IMG/VR virus record: IMGVR_UViG_3300017917_002704
Span: 1-58,915 of that record
Length of the DNA: 58,915 nt
Direction: 5' to 3' (one strand)
DNA from: a virus
Shown: piece after piece, positions 39,023 to 49,716 of the stretch
Layout of the letters: every line of letters begins with the position of its first letter
Position numbering within the stretch: position 1 is the stretch's first letter
Translations under genes and position numbers: made by a program
The notes under the pieces: model-generated
The model's input: the letters and a program-made list of their open reading frames with translations, nothing else
What the model was told of the DNA's origin: nothing
Databases searched by the model: none

Positions 39023-41868
39023 TTGATAGTAATCAAAAGACCTCGTTATTAGTACCATCACAGTTACCCGAATTTATTCGGGACAATCCGGACTATTCCA
39101 ATTTCGTATTGTTTATCAAGGCATACTACGAATGGATGGAACAAAACGGGCAGGTCACCGAAAGATCCAAAAATCTTTTAAATTATAAAGATGTTGATAG
39201 AACTACTTCGGAGTTCATTGATTACTTCACGAACGATTTTCTACCATATTTTCCTCAAGAAATTCTAGTAGACAAAGCAAAGGCAGTTAAACTGGCCAGA
39301 CAGTTGTACCAATCTAAAGGTACGCCAGGTTCATATGAGTTTCTATTTAAGGTTTTGTACGATTCTTCGTTTGATATTTTTTATACGAGAGATGCCGTTC
39401 TTCGTGCATCGGACGGCAATTGGTACATTGCAAAAAGTCTGAAACTGAATTCTTCAGACAAAAATTTTTTAAATACGAAAAACCTAAGAATATTTGGTGA
39501 AACAACAAAGTCGATTGCAACCATTGAAAATGCGGTCGTTGCAAAAAATAAAATAGAAATTTTCATCTCGAACATTGAACGACTGTTTCAATCTGGTGAA
39601 TATGTACGTGTTGTCGATAATAAGAACCAAGATGTTTTGTTTAATGGGCAACCACTTCGCGCAAAGATTGTAGGCCAGATCAGCCAAATTACTATCAGCC
39701 CAACCAACAGAGGTCTTTTATATAAAGTTGGTGATCCTGTTATCGTTTATAATGGTCTGGCATCTAATACAGGTATCGGTGCGACTGCTGAAGTCAGTGA
39801 AGTTACCACAGGTTCAGTTAGAAAAGTTACTGTATTGACTGGTGGGCAAGGTTATTCACCAACAAACGTGTATCCAGCAAACACACAATTAGAGTTTACA
39901 GTATTTGATGATGGTGCACAAAAGCCTGTCGCTATCGTTGGTTCTTTAGATCCAAATGGTGCTAATTCCAGAACCGTAAATCTTCTTTCATCAGATACGA
40001 TTGCTTTAAAGAAGGATATACCAATTGGAAATGTCCGTTATTATTTCGCAGCTAATCTGAATGCAAATATTAGTTGTAGTTTAGCTAACGCATTATCATT
40101 TTCAACAATTACAACTTATCCATTATCTTCAATTGTTGTTACGAATGGTGGTGGCGGCATCACCACAAAACCAACATTAGAAGCCAGATCACTTTATGCG
40201 ACCGATATTCTACAAGGTTCAAACATTAAAAATTTGGGCATACTAGGTAAAATTAAAGTTGTGAATGGCGGCACAGGTTACCAAGTCAACGATACAATCG
40301 TATTCACTGGTGGTTCTGGTTATGGTGCAGCCGCAAAAGTTTCTTCTGTTAATGCTTCGGGCGGAATCATTAACGTATCTTTCTATGCAGCCAATAGTAA
40401 TTTCTCGATTGGTGGTATGGGTTATAAACCCGAATGGATGCCATCACTGAGTGTTAATTCTGCCAATGCAAATGCCACAGGTGCCATACTTACAACAACA
40501 GGCATATTAGGTGATGGTGCAACGTTTGATATGGTCGTGGATCGTGCAGGATCAATCACCAAGATCAACGTTATTGATGGTGGTGAAGACTACATTTCTA
40601 CACCAAATGTCTCAATTAAAATACAGGATATTCTGGTAACGAACGTTTCCATTTCATCATTACCACAAAAAGGTGATGTGGTATATCAGGGCAACAACGT
40701 CAATACGGCAATTTATAAAGCCTTTGCTGATTCGGTGGAGTTATTGGTACCTTATGCGGATCCGTTGCAGTCGTTATACAAGTTTAGAGTTTATAACTAT
40801 AATGCAGCACCAAATCCAAACTATACACTGAATATTTCTGATAAGAATATACATTTTGTTATGGCCAACACCGCATGGAAACCATCAGGTGTTTCCAAAT
40901 CTGTATATGACAAGACGGGTGTAAGAACATATGGTGATGGTACAGCAAGGGCAAATGCTTCGTTCTTGAATGGTCTGGTCCTTGGGCAAGGGCAATGGTT
41001 GGATTCACAGGGCCGTTTATCTTCATTCTCTAAACTTGAAAGTGAAGATTACAACAACTATACTTATGAGATCACAGTACAAAAAGAAATTTCAAAATAC
41101 AGAGATGTATTGTTGAATCTGTTGCATCCTTCTGGCATGAAACTCATTGGTCGTTATGGCAATATTGACCAAAAAACCTTCAATACACACGAGTACAGCG
41201 CACTAAAGACAGGTCGAACACTCTATTCTTACACAGGAATAGCAGCGTCAGCGGTTAGAATTTATTCTGACTGGACAAATAAGAGCAATAATATACTGAA
41301 TTTTATTAACTTGGGTGTAGGTGTAAATGTTGCAAACCTTGTTTTTGCAAATACAACAATCACCATGGACACATTAACTGGTCCAGATATTTCTTGTGAA
41401 GTTCAATCGATTGACTATGCGAACAACCGAGTTACTCTGAAAAATAATGTTTGGTTGACATTCATGAACGTAGCTTATGTAAGTGCAAATGCCAATTCAA
41501 ACGTCATAAATATTAAATCTGTCACAGATTCCTATAATCTTGTAAATAATGGCGCATATAGCAATACAATGTATCCAATGATGGACATTGTATTCTCTGG
41601 TGATAACATTAAGATAGGCAATGTAGTTAAACAAGTTGATTATGTTGATATTGCACACAATAAGATATATGTAGCCAACAATTTCAGCGCGAACGTGACC
41701 AACTCTTTAATGTCAGTTAATAGAATACTGACCGCAGGCGGCCAACTTTCCAGACAAAATGAAGTTATACTTTATGGTCCAGTAGGTACACAATATATAC
41801 CTGAATTGACAACAGAATCGGGAGATTCAATCACAACAGAAGACGGAAGAATTCTAATTTTGGGGTAA
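39019..41868 (+). CDS. gp7-like baseplate wedge protein
   Basis: 949 residues, T4 gp7 is 1032. LPEFIRDNPDYSNFVLFIKA, YYEWMEQNGQVTERSKNLLN, FPQEILVDKAKAVKLARQLY and SKGTPGSYEFLFKVLYDSSF are the N-terminal features of gp7-type wedge proteins in T4-like marine phages. Gly-rich modules (GGQGYSP, NGGTGYQVNDTIVFTGGSGY, GGEDYISTP) occupy about 270-530. Order gp25-6-7-(fibre)-8 fits T4 synteny. ATG overlaps gp6. Confidence 0.72.
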   Translation: MIDSNQKTSLLVPSQLPEFIRDNPDYSNFVLFIKAYYEWMEQNGQVTERSKNLLNYKDVDRTTSEFIDYFTNDFLPYFPQEILVDKAKAVKLARQLYQSKGTPGSYEFLFKVLYDSSFDIFYTRDAVLRASDGNWYIAKSLKLNSSDKNFLNTKNLRIFGETTKSIATIENAVVAKNKIEIFISNIERLFQSGEYVRVVDNKNQDVLFNGQPLRAKIVGQISQITISPTNRGLLYKVGDPVIVYNGLASNTGIGATAEVSEVTTGSVRKVTVLTGGQGYSPTNVYPANTQLEFTVFDDGAQKPVAIVGSLDPNGANSRTVNLLSSDTIALKKDIPIGNVRYYFAANLNANISCSLANALSFSTITTYPLSSIVVTNGGGGITTKPTLEARSLYATDILQGSNIKNLGILGKIKVVNGGTGYQVNDTIVFTGGSGYGAAAKVSSVNASGGIINVSFYAANSNFSIGGMGYKPEWMPSLSVNSANANATGAILTTTGILGDGATFDMVVDRAGSITKINVIDGGEDYISTPNVSIKIQDILVTNVSISSLPQKGDVVYQGNNVNTAIYKAFADSVELLVPYADPLQSLYKFRVYNYNAAPNPNYTLNISDKNIHFVMANTAWKPSGVSKSVYDKTGVRTYGDGTARANASFLNGLVLGQGQWLDSQGRLSSFSKLESEDYNNYTYEITVQKEISKYRDVLLNLLHPSGMKLIGRYGNIDQKTFNTHEYSALKTGRTLYSYTGIAASAVRIYSDWTNKSNNILNFINLGVGVNVANLVFANTTITMDTLTGPDISCEVQSIDYANNRVTLKNNVWLTFMNVAYVSANANSNVINIKSVTDSYNLVNNGAYSNTMYPMMDIVFSGDNIKIGNVVKQVDYVDIAHNKIYVANNFSANVTNSLMSVNRILTAGGQLSRQNEVILYGPVGTQYIPELTTESGDSITTEDGRILILG

Positions 41869-41871
41869 AAA

Positions 41872-43515
41872 ATGTCCACAGTAAAAATTTCTGAATTACC
41901 AGTAATAACACATCTAAGTTCAAATACATCCAACACACTCTTTGTCGGTGTGGATATTCCTTCCGGAGTTACAGGTAAAATTGATGCGACTACACTGGCT
42001 CATGGTTTATATTCAAATAACAATCTAATTGTCGGTAATAATAACATAGTATTTCCAAATACAATCGCACAATTTACAGGAAACAGTGCTATATATTTAC
42101 AAGTCAACCAACAGAATTTTACGAGTACAGGTTCAGGCGACTATGTAATCACAGCAGATACTGGCACAAACGCAAATAGTTATATTGATTTAGGACTGAA
42201 CAACTCTGGTTATTCTGATACAGATTTCTCATCGATGGGTGCATATGATGGTTATCTGTACGTGCAGGGTCCATCTACAGGAAGTTCTCAGGGTAATCTT
42301 GTTATTGGAACAGCATCAGCCAACGCAAACATTTCTGTGATGGTTGGTGGTACTAAATCAGAAAATGTCGCACTGAAATTTACAAAAACTGGACTAACAT
42401 TTTCTAATACCAAATATCTAACATTCGGTGACGGAACCACTCTATCAACATCACCTGCGGCGATGGGCGTCTATGCAAACGGCGCCTTCGTGCAAGCAAA
42501 CGCAGCATTCTTAGTTGCAAATACACCAACTCATGTTGCCAATTCAGCAGCAATCTATGCAAACGGCGCGTTCACACAAGCCAATTCTGCATACGCGAAG
42601 GCCAACAATGCATTGGCAAACACAACAGGTACTTTTGCTGGTGACCTAACTGTTACCGGTAACGTCACAACACTTGGAACAGGAAACACCACAGTATCCG
42701 GTACATTGGCCGTATCCAGAAACCTGACAGTCAACGGTACATTGGTGATGTCCAATTCCAATTTCTTGGCGACAGAATCCGCAGTAACTATCAAAGCGAC
42801 CGCAAATGTTGCGACCCCATCAAACGATGGTTATATGTTGCACATTTCTGGTAAACAAAACGTTTCATCAAGAATTGTTTTTGACTCCTATAGTATCACA
42901 GGTAATGCGTACGGATTGGTTGCAGGAAGAACAGCAAGAGGTACTGTTGATGCGCCATTAGCCGCTGCAAACGGCGACGTACTGATGCGCATTTCAGGTA
43001 ACGGATACGGCACAACAGGATTTGCACCTCTAGGTATCGCAAGAATTGATATTATTGCAACTGAAAATTACACAGATGCAGCAAGAGGTTCTAGAATCGA
43101 ATTCTATAACATTGCAAACGGATCAAATACATTAAGCAAAATTGCATCTTTCAATGCGAATTCTGTAACATTTACCGGTCAAATAGAACCACAAAAAGGA
43201 TTCGTATATACACCAAGACTTCCTGTTGGTGCACAAACGGCCATCACAATTAATTATAGTACAGATTCTATGGTTAAAGCCAACTTGTCGGCCGATTTGA
43301 CTGTTTCACACAGTAATTTTGTGGCAGGAAAAATTGTTGAGGTATGGTTGGTCAATACGGGTGCACAGAACAGAACCATCACACATGGATTATCTGCAAT
43401 TAATTCAACAACAAAATCCACAACATTCACAATCACCGCATCTAGCTGTGCTTACATGCGATTCTTTAGTATTGATGGTGACTTAGCAAATACATTTGTT
43501 ACCGTAACAGCATAA
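41872..43515 (+). CDS. Fibre-like structural protein inserted between gp7 and gp8
   Basis: 547 residues. Short N-terminal attachment part (MSTVKISELPVITHLSSNTS), a beta-rich region, then ANGAFVQANAAF / [18 protein letters not shown] repeats (about 205-245) of the kind found in the big fibre at 51628, and a LTVTGNVTTLGTGNTTVSGT beta-helix-like region. The last 100 residues look like a C-terminal foldon. Probably a baseplate-associated fibre. GGGG precedes the ATG. Confidence 0.65.
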   Translation: MSTVKISELPVITHLSSNTSNTLFVGVDIPSGVTGKIDATTLAHGLYSNNNLIVGNNNIVFPNTIAQFTGNSAIYLQVNQQNFTSTGSGDYVITADTGTNANSYIDLGLNNSGYSDTDFSSMGAYDGYLYVQGPSTGSSQGNLVIGTASANANISVMVGGTKSENVALKFTKTGLTFSNTKYLTFGDGTTLSTSPAAMGVYANGAFVQANAAFLVANTPTHVANSAAIYANGAFTQANSAYAKANNALANTTGTFAGDLTVTGNVTTLGTGNTTVSGTLAVSRNLTVNGTLVMSNSNFLATESAVTIKATANVATPSNDGYMLHISGKQNVSSRIVFDSYSITGNAYGLVAGRTARGTVDAPLAAANGDVLMRISGNGYGTTGFAPLGIARIDIIATENYTDAARGSRIEFYNIANGSNTLSKIASFNANSVTFTGQIEPQKGFVYTPRLPVGAQTAITINYSTDSMVKANLSADLTVSHSNFVAGKIVEVWLVNTGAQNRTITHGLSAINSTTKSTTFTITASSCAYMRFFSIDGDLANTFVTVTA

Positions 43516-43525
43516 TAAATAAATC

Positions 43526-44932
43526 ATGGCAAATAAATCTCTTCTCACATACAACGCGCAAGTATCGGCTGTCGAACAGGCATATTATTTTCCTTCAGCC
43601 GTACTGCCTTATGCAACCGATATTAATTTAGAAACACTATATTGTTTCTTGGCTAGTACATTGCCATGGGAAGACGATAATAATCCTCCTGCACCAACAC
43701 AAGACCAAAAATACATCAAACAGGTCTTTAAAAATATCTTTGCAACTAAACGTATTACTTCTGGCGATATATCACCTGTTGTTGAACGTATTAATTGGGC
43801 AACAGGAACCGTATACGATTATTATACTGACGATGTTGACATGACTGCGCGTGATGAAAATGGTTTCTTATATAAGAAATTTTATGTTAAGAATCGTTAC
43901 GACCAAGTCTTCAAGTGTTTGTGGAATAATAATGGTGGTGTTGTTTCCGATGAACCATACTTTGAACCAGGAACATACAGCACAAATAACATTTATGCTG
44001 GCACAGACGGATATAAATGGAAATATATCTACACAATCGATACTGGTCTAAAAGTTAAATTTATGGACCAAGATTGGATTCCTATTCCTATTGGTGCCAA
44101 TACACCAAATCCAGAAATTTCTTCAGCTGGTGCCGGCAGTATCGACGTCATCAACGTTTTAGATGGCGGCACAGGTTACGATGCAGGCAACTCTGTAATC
44201 AAAGTAACGATTGTTGGTGACGGTACAAATGCCGAAGCATCATTGTCATTGTCTCAAATTAGTGGTGGAGTAATTACGGACGTAACAGTTACCAATCCAG
44301 GTAAAAATTATACTTATGCGAATGTTGTAATTACAGGCACCGCAGCAAACGGATCTTCTATGGGTGCTGGTGTTGTTGCAATTGCACCAACTTCACCTGT
44401 TGGTGGCCACGGTTTTGATCCTGTATCCGAACTCGGTTGTGCTCACGTTATGTTTGCGGTTGAATTTATTCGTGATGAAGGTGGGCTTATTCCAACAGAC
44501 AACAATTATTATCAAGTTGGCTTGATTAGTAACCCCACAACAAAAGAAAATCCAACTGCACCAGCAAATAGTTCTATTTACAGAACCACAACAGATTTAA
44601 CTGTTTCACCTGGTTTTGGTACATATACTGATGATGAATATGTATTCCAAGTTGCAACTCCAGGCGATTCAATATCTAATGCTACATTTAAAGCAACAGT
44701 ATTAAGTTTTAATACGTCAACCAATGTGGTAAAACTGATAAATATGGTCGGTACTCCGGTCATTAATGCGCCACTATACGGCAATTCATCAGGAACAACA
44801 AGAACATTATTATCTGTAGACTCTCCAACCTATTCACTTCTTTCTGGTTACATGACATACATTGAAAATAGAAGTGGTGTTCAGAGAAGCCCAGATGGTA
44901 TCGAACAATATAAATTTGTACTAGGTTACTAA
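43526..44932 (+). CDS. gp8: gp8-like baseplate wedge protein
   Basis: 468 residues, longer than T4 gp8 (334). The N-terminal 200 residues match gp8 proteins: ETLYCFLASTLPWEDDNNPP, IKQVFKNIFATKRITSGDIS, YDYYTDDVDMTARDENGFLY and FKCLWNNNGGVVSDEPYFEP. Extra length comes from Gly-rich modules at about 205-290 (VLDGGTGYDAGNSVIKVTIV; TNPGKNYTYANVVITG). gp8 is a dimer in the wedge binding gp6, gp7 and gp10. Confidence 0.88.
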   Translation: MANKSLLTYNAQVSAVEQAYYFPSAVLPYATDINLETLYCFLASTLPWEDDNNPPAPTQDQKYIKQVFKNIFATKRITSGDISPVVERINWATGTVYDYYTDDVDMTARDENGFLYKKFYVKNRYDQVFKCLWNNNGGVVSDEPYFEPGTYSTNNIYAGTDGYKWKYIYTIDTGLKVKFMDQDWIPIPIGANTPNPEISSAGAGSIDVINVLDGGTGYDAGNSVIKVTIVGDGTNAEASLSLSQISGGVITDVTVTNPGKNYTYANVVITGTAANGSSMGAGVVAIAPTSPVGGHGFDPVSELGCAHVMFAVEFIRDEGGLIPTDNNYYQVGLISNPTTKENPTAPANSSIYRTTTDLTVSPGFGTYTDDEYVFQVATPGDSISNATFKATVLSFNTSTNVVKLINMVGTPVINAPLYGNSSGTTRTLLSVDSPTYSLLSGYMTYIENRSGVQRSPDGIEQYKFVLGY

Positions 44933-44941
44933 GGGAATAAA

Positions 44942-47900
44942 ATGCTGAATTTTAATGTCAAGCCATACTACGATGATTTTGATGAAACAAAAAACTATCA
45001 TCGTATCCTTTTTAAACCAGGTTATGCAGTTCAGGCACGCGAATTAACACAATCGCAAACTATCTTACAGAATCAAGTCACTAAATTTGCTGACCACATT
45101 TTCGTACAGAATTCACCAGTATCTGGTGGAAAAATGTCTGTCAACTTCAAATGTTACTATGTAAAACTGCAAGACAGTTATAATGGTGTTGCAATTGATG
45201 TTAATGATTTCCAAAATCTTTTAGTTAAGAATTCAAACGGATCAGTATTGGCTAGAGTAATTGCTGTTGCTTCGGCCACAGGTGGTGACCCCCCTACATT
45301 GATTCTTTCGTACCTGAGTGGACCTAAATTCGCCGATAATGATGTTATCTATGATGTGACTTCTAATCTTGCTGCACAAGCATTAACAACCGCATCTACC
45401 GGTTTAAGTTCAGCTGCACACATCACACAAGGCGTATTTTATGTTCTTGGCAACTTTGTAACGAATGTAGAAGAAACTGTTATTCTTTCCAAGTATAGTG
45501 ACGTACCATCCGTTCGTGTTGGTTTAAATATCACCGAAACAATTCATGATTACGTAGACGATTCTTCGTTGCTAGATCCTGCCATTGGTGCAACAAACTA
45601 TCAAGCACCAGGTGCAGATCGTTATGTAATCGATTTGAATCTGGAAACCAGACCATTAACTTTTGGTGATGACCAAACTTTTATTGAATTACTCCGTATC
45701 GAGAATGGTCAGATTGTTAAAAAGGTAGATGGTTCTATCTACTCGACAATTGACGATTACTTTGCCAAGAGAACTTATGATACAAATGGTGATTATATTG
45801 TCAACGATTTCTCATTGACACCAAAAACTAATGACGATCCAACAATATACACAATGAATATTGGTAAGGGCGTAGCATATGTTCATGGATATCGTCTAGA
45901 AAATCAGACACCAATTTCTATCACATCAGACCGTGCAAGAACAACAGCGTCACAAAATAATGTGCCGGTGTTCATGGATTACGGTAACTATTTGTATATA
46001 AATGCTTTACGTGGTGCAAACGGTTCTATCTTTGACGTATCCACTTCACAGACAATTGACCTGCATTGCGTTACAGCTGCCAATATTAATACCACAAATA
46101 CAGCCACATATTCTTCAACGGTTGTGGCAAGTGGTTACATTCGTGGTTTAAATTTCGATCATTATACATCACAATCTGATGCCAACACATATGTTTATAA
46201 GGCATACGTCAATGATCTACAAAATGCTGTATTGACAGCGAATGCTATTGCTGGTGGAACAAACACAATAACATTACCAGGAACATATTCAACAACAAGT
46301 AATGCATATCTTGGTGTCAATATTTCCATTACTGCTGGCCCTTCTGCTGGCGATTTCAGAACAATTGCATCATACAATGGTGCCACAAGAATTGCAACAG
46401 TCAATCAAGCGTGGACTGCAACACCAACAACTGCATCAGTTTTTGCACTAAACTTTGGTGTTAAAGATGCTGAAGTAATGGTGTCATCTAATGCCGCACA
46501 TTACATTCTTTCTACATCAGTATTGTCCGCTGATGGTCGCGAAGGTGGTTTGTCTACAGGTGATCCTTCAGTACAAAATCCAAATGTTCCTGAGATGTTG
46601 TTTAGAGTTGGTATGCCATATGTTGCAACATTGGCCGACACATCATATACAACAACACAAATGTTCCGTGGTATCACTTTCACACCCTCCGGTGGCAATC
46701 TAGTTGCTCAGTTGCCATTTGGTGGAGACTACTCGAATGTTATGAGACACCTTGGCACTGGTGGTACAACTCTTTCTGCGGATGTTGTCAGTCAAAATTT
46801 CCACGTTATCGTTACGAGCAAAGGTTCCAGCAACTATAACGTTGGTGACCAGTTGCCTTGGACAATTAACAGCAGAACTGTTACATTGAATTCTGACGGA
46901 TCTATTGCCACACTAACAGGCACTTCTGCTGATCTTGGTGGTACCTTTACTGCCACAGTTATTGTTAAAGCATTCGTTTCAAATGCAGAAAATACAGGAC
47001 ATATACTAAAGAGAAAAAATTTAATCACAGCAAATACACAGAAGGTTATTTCTTCTTCTAATACTGCTGTTGGTAATGGTACATACACATATGTTGATGA
47101 TTCAGCCTTAACTTCTACTGGTCAAGTCTATATTCAGAATGCGGGTCTTGTTTCTCCTGGAAGCAAACAAAGTCTGTACATGACCGATGTTAAGAAAATT
47201 ATTAAGATTATTGATACTGGAAATGCAAACACTGCACCTAATGTTGCGATGTTGACCAGTTCTACGTATGATGTCACACAAAACTTTATTTTTGATGATG
47301 GGCAAAGAGACAACTATTATGATCATGCATCAGTTAAATTAAAAATTGGTGCGCCTAAGATCAAAGGTAACATGTTGGTGTTGATGGACTATTATCAACA
47401 CACTGGTGGCGACGGATATTTCAGTGTCGAGTCGTATCTGAATTCTTCATTACCAGAATCTTACAGAGAAATTGGTTCATACACAAGCACGAGTGGTGCA
47501 ACATATCAACTGAAAGATTCTCTAGACTTCAGACCAACTCGTCAGAACGGAGTCTACTCTTTTGCGTTCCGTTATTCCAACAGTGGCGACACACAGAGAT
47601 ATGGAACATTGTTACCAGTTGATCTATCAACATTCACCACAGACTATCAATATTATCTGGCCAGAAAAGATAAGTTGGTTTTGAGTAAAGACAGAAGTTT
47701 CCAGATTGTACAAGGAGCTCCTGCTGTCAATCCAATTTTTCCTCCTGAACCAGACAATTCATTGTTGATTGCAAACATTACACACCAACCATACACAGGT
47801 TATCTTCCAATTGAAGCACCTGTTGGTGTAAAACCAGATATCTCGATCGAGAAAGTAAAACACAAACGTTATACAATGCAAGATATTGCTTCTATTGAAA

Positions 47901-49699
47901 ATAGAATTGGCAATCTTGAATACTATACCTCATTAAATCTGTTAGAACAACAGACACAATCACTGCAAATCACAGATGCATACGGTCTGAACAGATTTAA
48001 AAATGGTATTGTTGTAGATAACTTCTCTGGTTTCCTAACAGCAGATACTGCAAGTGATGATTTCTTGGCGTCCATCAATCGTCGCGAAAGAAAGATGCAA
48101 CCATTACACTTGGTTAAGAATTTCCCACTGAAATCTCTGGATGTTGTGACGACATTTGGTGGTCAATTCTCATCTAATACATCATTAGGTTATTCTGTGG
48201 ATAAGGATGGATTCAATACATTGTTCTCGTTGCCATATACAACAGCCAATGTTGCAACACAAAAGGTTGCAAGTCGTAGTTTCAACCTAAATCCTTTCAA
48301 CGTAGCCAACCGTAAAGGTACTGCATCGACTACACCAAACACAAATACAAAACCTCCAGTCACAATTCTTCCTGTAGTTCCAAATAATCCCGGCGTGATT
48401 ATTCAACCAAATGTAGGTCAAGATTGTCATGATGAGGTATATTGGCAAGAAGATTTGGACCTTGGTGGTTATGGAACTGGCCACGGTGGTGGTCAATGGG
48501 TTACACACACTGTTTGCATACCTAAAACTTCTGTCACAGCAGGCGACTGGAAAACAGTTTCAACGGGCACACAGACAACAAACAATGTCAACAACACATC
48601 GTATGACTGGAAAAATACATCCGGACAATATGGTGGTGTAACCTCAAATGTTGATAATGTTGTTGATAACACATTCACAAACAATAATGATTTCATATTC
48701 GATAATCTTTCAACTTCATTAATTGATGCGCAACAAACATCTATTGCTGGAAGTGGTCTTTTAATAAACACACCAGTGACACCAACATTCCAAGGTGATG
48801 ACATAACGCCTTATTTTAAACCTTCTACTGTGGTGACAGTCACAGATATTAGTGACAATTTTAATGTTGGAGATGTTATTGGTACATATGTTGGTCCAAC
48901 TTTTAAACCAATAGGAAAAATTGTTGCGACGGAAACATTAGACGATGCGACAAATTTACACATCGAAGGTGACATCAATAACGCCGATCTTTATAGTGCA
49001 GGCGCAACACTCGTAAGCGTAGGTTGTAGTGTACCGACACCAGGAAATGAAGATAATCCCGTAACACCAACAGAAATAGTATGCAGTGCCACACTCGATA
49101 CTGTTGTAATTACATCAGGAACATTTTCAACTGACCATACCTCAACATCAACAGTTCAACTATCATCATTAGCAGATTCTATTGTGGATTATATTGGTGA
49201 TTCTACCAATCCAGCCACATTAAATGTTGTTGCTGGCACTGGTGCGGGACAATCGGTTGAAATCGTTGCATGGGATTCAGGCACAAACACTGCAACATTA
49301 AGTGGTACCATTACAGCTTCAGCTGGTGATGTCTATTCTACTGGCCCATTTGTAACATCACCGACCGGTTTAATTTGTGGCACTTTCTGTATTCCAGCAG
49401 ATACATTTACAGGTGGAACCATTCGTATCGACGATGCAACAACAATAGGTGATATTACTACAGCAACTACAGCAGCAGATACAACTTTCTATTCAAGTAG
49501 TGATCTTGTTGCTGTATCTCAAATTCCTCAAGACCCATCTCCAGCACCATCCGGATCTTCAGACCTATTGGTCACTTCAGTTGATCCACAAAATTCTACC
49601 ATAGGAAGTGTAGATATGGCAGGTAGAATTAATATTAATAGTGATGGTAGTGTAGGTGACGGCGGCGGTGGTGCCTTTGGTTTTGATAGTCTCGCTTAA
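44942..49699 (+). CDS. Giant DUF4815-type virion protein
   Basis: 1585 residues. The opening MLNFNVKPYYDDFDETKNYH, RILFKPGYAVQARELTQSQT, ILQNQVTKFADHIF is the DUF4815 signature found in large baseplate/tail structural proteins of T4-like marine phages, usually right after gp8. The middle is beta-rich; residues about 930-1080 have IRxIENRIGNLEYYTSLNLLEQ-type helices (YTMQDIASIENRIGNLEYYT). The C-terminal 450 residues are Thr/Ser/Asn/Gly-rich. Probably replaces T4 gp9/gp10-type peripheral baseplate parts and anchors fibres. Confidence 0.75.
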   Translation: MLNFNVKPYYDDFDETKNYHRILFKPGYAVQARELTQSQTILQNQVTKFADHIFVQNSPVSGGKMSVNFKCYYVKLQDSYNGVAIDVNDFQNLLVKNSNGSVLARVIAVASATGGDPPTLILSYLSGPKFADNDVIYDVTSNLAAQALTTASTGLSSAAHITQGVFYVLGNFVTNVEETVILSKYSDVPSVRVGLNITETIHDYVDDSSLLDPAIGATNYQAPGADRYVIDLNLETRPLTFGDDQTFIELLRIENGQIVKKVDGSIYSTIDDYFAKRTYDTNGDYIVNDFSLTPKTNDDPTIYTMNIGKGVAYVHGYRLENQTPISITSDRARTTASQNNVPVFMDYGNYLYINALRGANGSIFDVSTSQTIDLHCVTAANINTTNTATYSSTVVASGYIRGLNFDHYTSQSDANTYVYKAYVNDLQNAVLTANAIAGGTNTITLPGTYSTTSNAYLGVNISITAGPSAGDFRTIASYNGATRIATVNQAWTATPTTASVFALNFGVKDAEVMVSSNAAHYILSTSVLSADGREGGLSTGDPSVQNPNVPEMLFRVGMPYVATLADTSYTTTQMFRGITFTPSGGNLVAQLPFGGDYSNVMRHLGTGGTTLSADVVSQNFHVIVTSKGSSNYNVGDQLPWTINSRTVTLNSDGSIATLTGTSADLGGTFTATVIVKAFVSNAENTGHILKRKNLITANTQKVISSSNTAVGNGTYTYVDDSALTSTGQVYIQNAGLVSPGSKQSLYMTDVKKIIKIIDTGNANTAPNVAMLTSSTYDVTQNFIFDDGQRDNYYDHASVKLKIGAPKIKGNMLVLMDYYQHTGGDGYFSVESYLNSSLPESYREIGSYTSTSGATYQLKDSLDFRPTRQNGVYSFAFRYSNSGDTQRYGTLLPVDLSTFTTDYQYYLARKDKLVLSKDRSFQIVQGAPAVNPIFPPEPDNSLLIANITHQPYTGYLPIEAPVGVKPDISIEKVKHKRYTMQDIASIENRIGNLEYYTSLNLLEQQTQSLQITDAYGLNRFKNGIVVDNFSGFLTADTASDDFLASINRRERKMQPLHLVKNFPLKSLDVVTTFGGQFSSNTSLGYSVDKDGFNTLFSLPYTTANVATQKVASRSFNLNPFNVANRKGTASTTPNTNTKPPVTILPVVPNNPGVIIQPNVGQDCHDEVYWQEDLDLGGYGTGHGGGQWVTHTVCIPKTSVTAGDWKTVSTGTQTTNNVNNTSYDWKNTSGQYGGVTSNVDNVVDNTFTNNNDFIFDNLSTSLIDAQQTSIAGSGLLINTPVTPTFQGDDITPYFKPSTVVTVTDISDNFNVGDVIGTYVGPTFKPIGKIVATETLDDATNLHIEGDINNADLYSAGATLVSVGCSVPTPGNEDNPVTPTEIVCSATLDTVVITSGTFSTDHTSTSTVQLSSLADSIVDYIGDSTNPATLNVVAGTGAGQSVEIVAWDSGTNTATLSGTITASAGDVYSTGPFVTSPTGLICGTFCIPADTFTGGTIRIDDATTIGDITTATTAADTTFYSSSDLVAVSQIPQDPSPAPSGSSDLLVTSVDPQNSTIGSVDMAGRININSDGSVGDGGGGAFGFDSLA

Positions 49700-49716
49700 A
49701 AAATTCGGAGTAAATA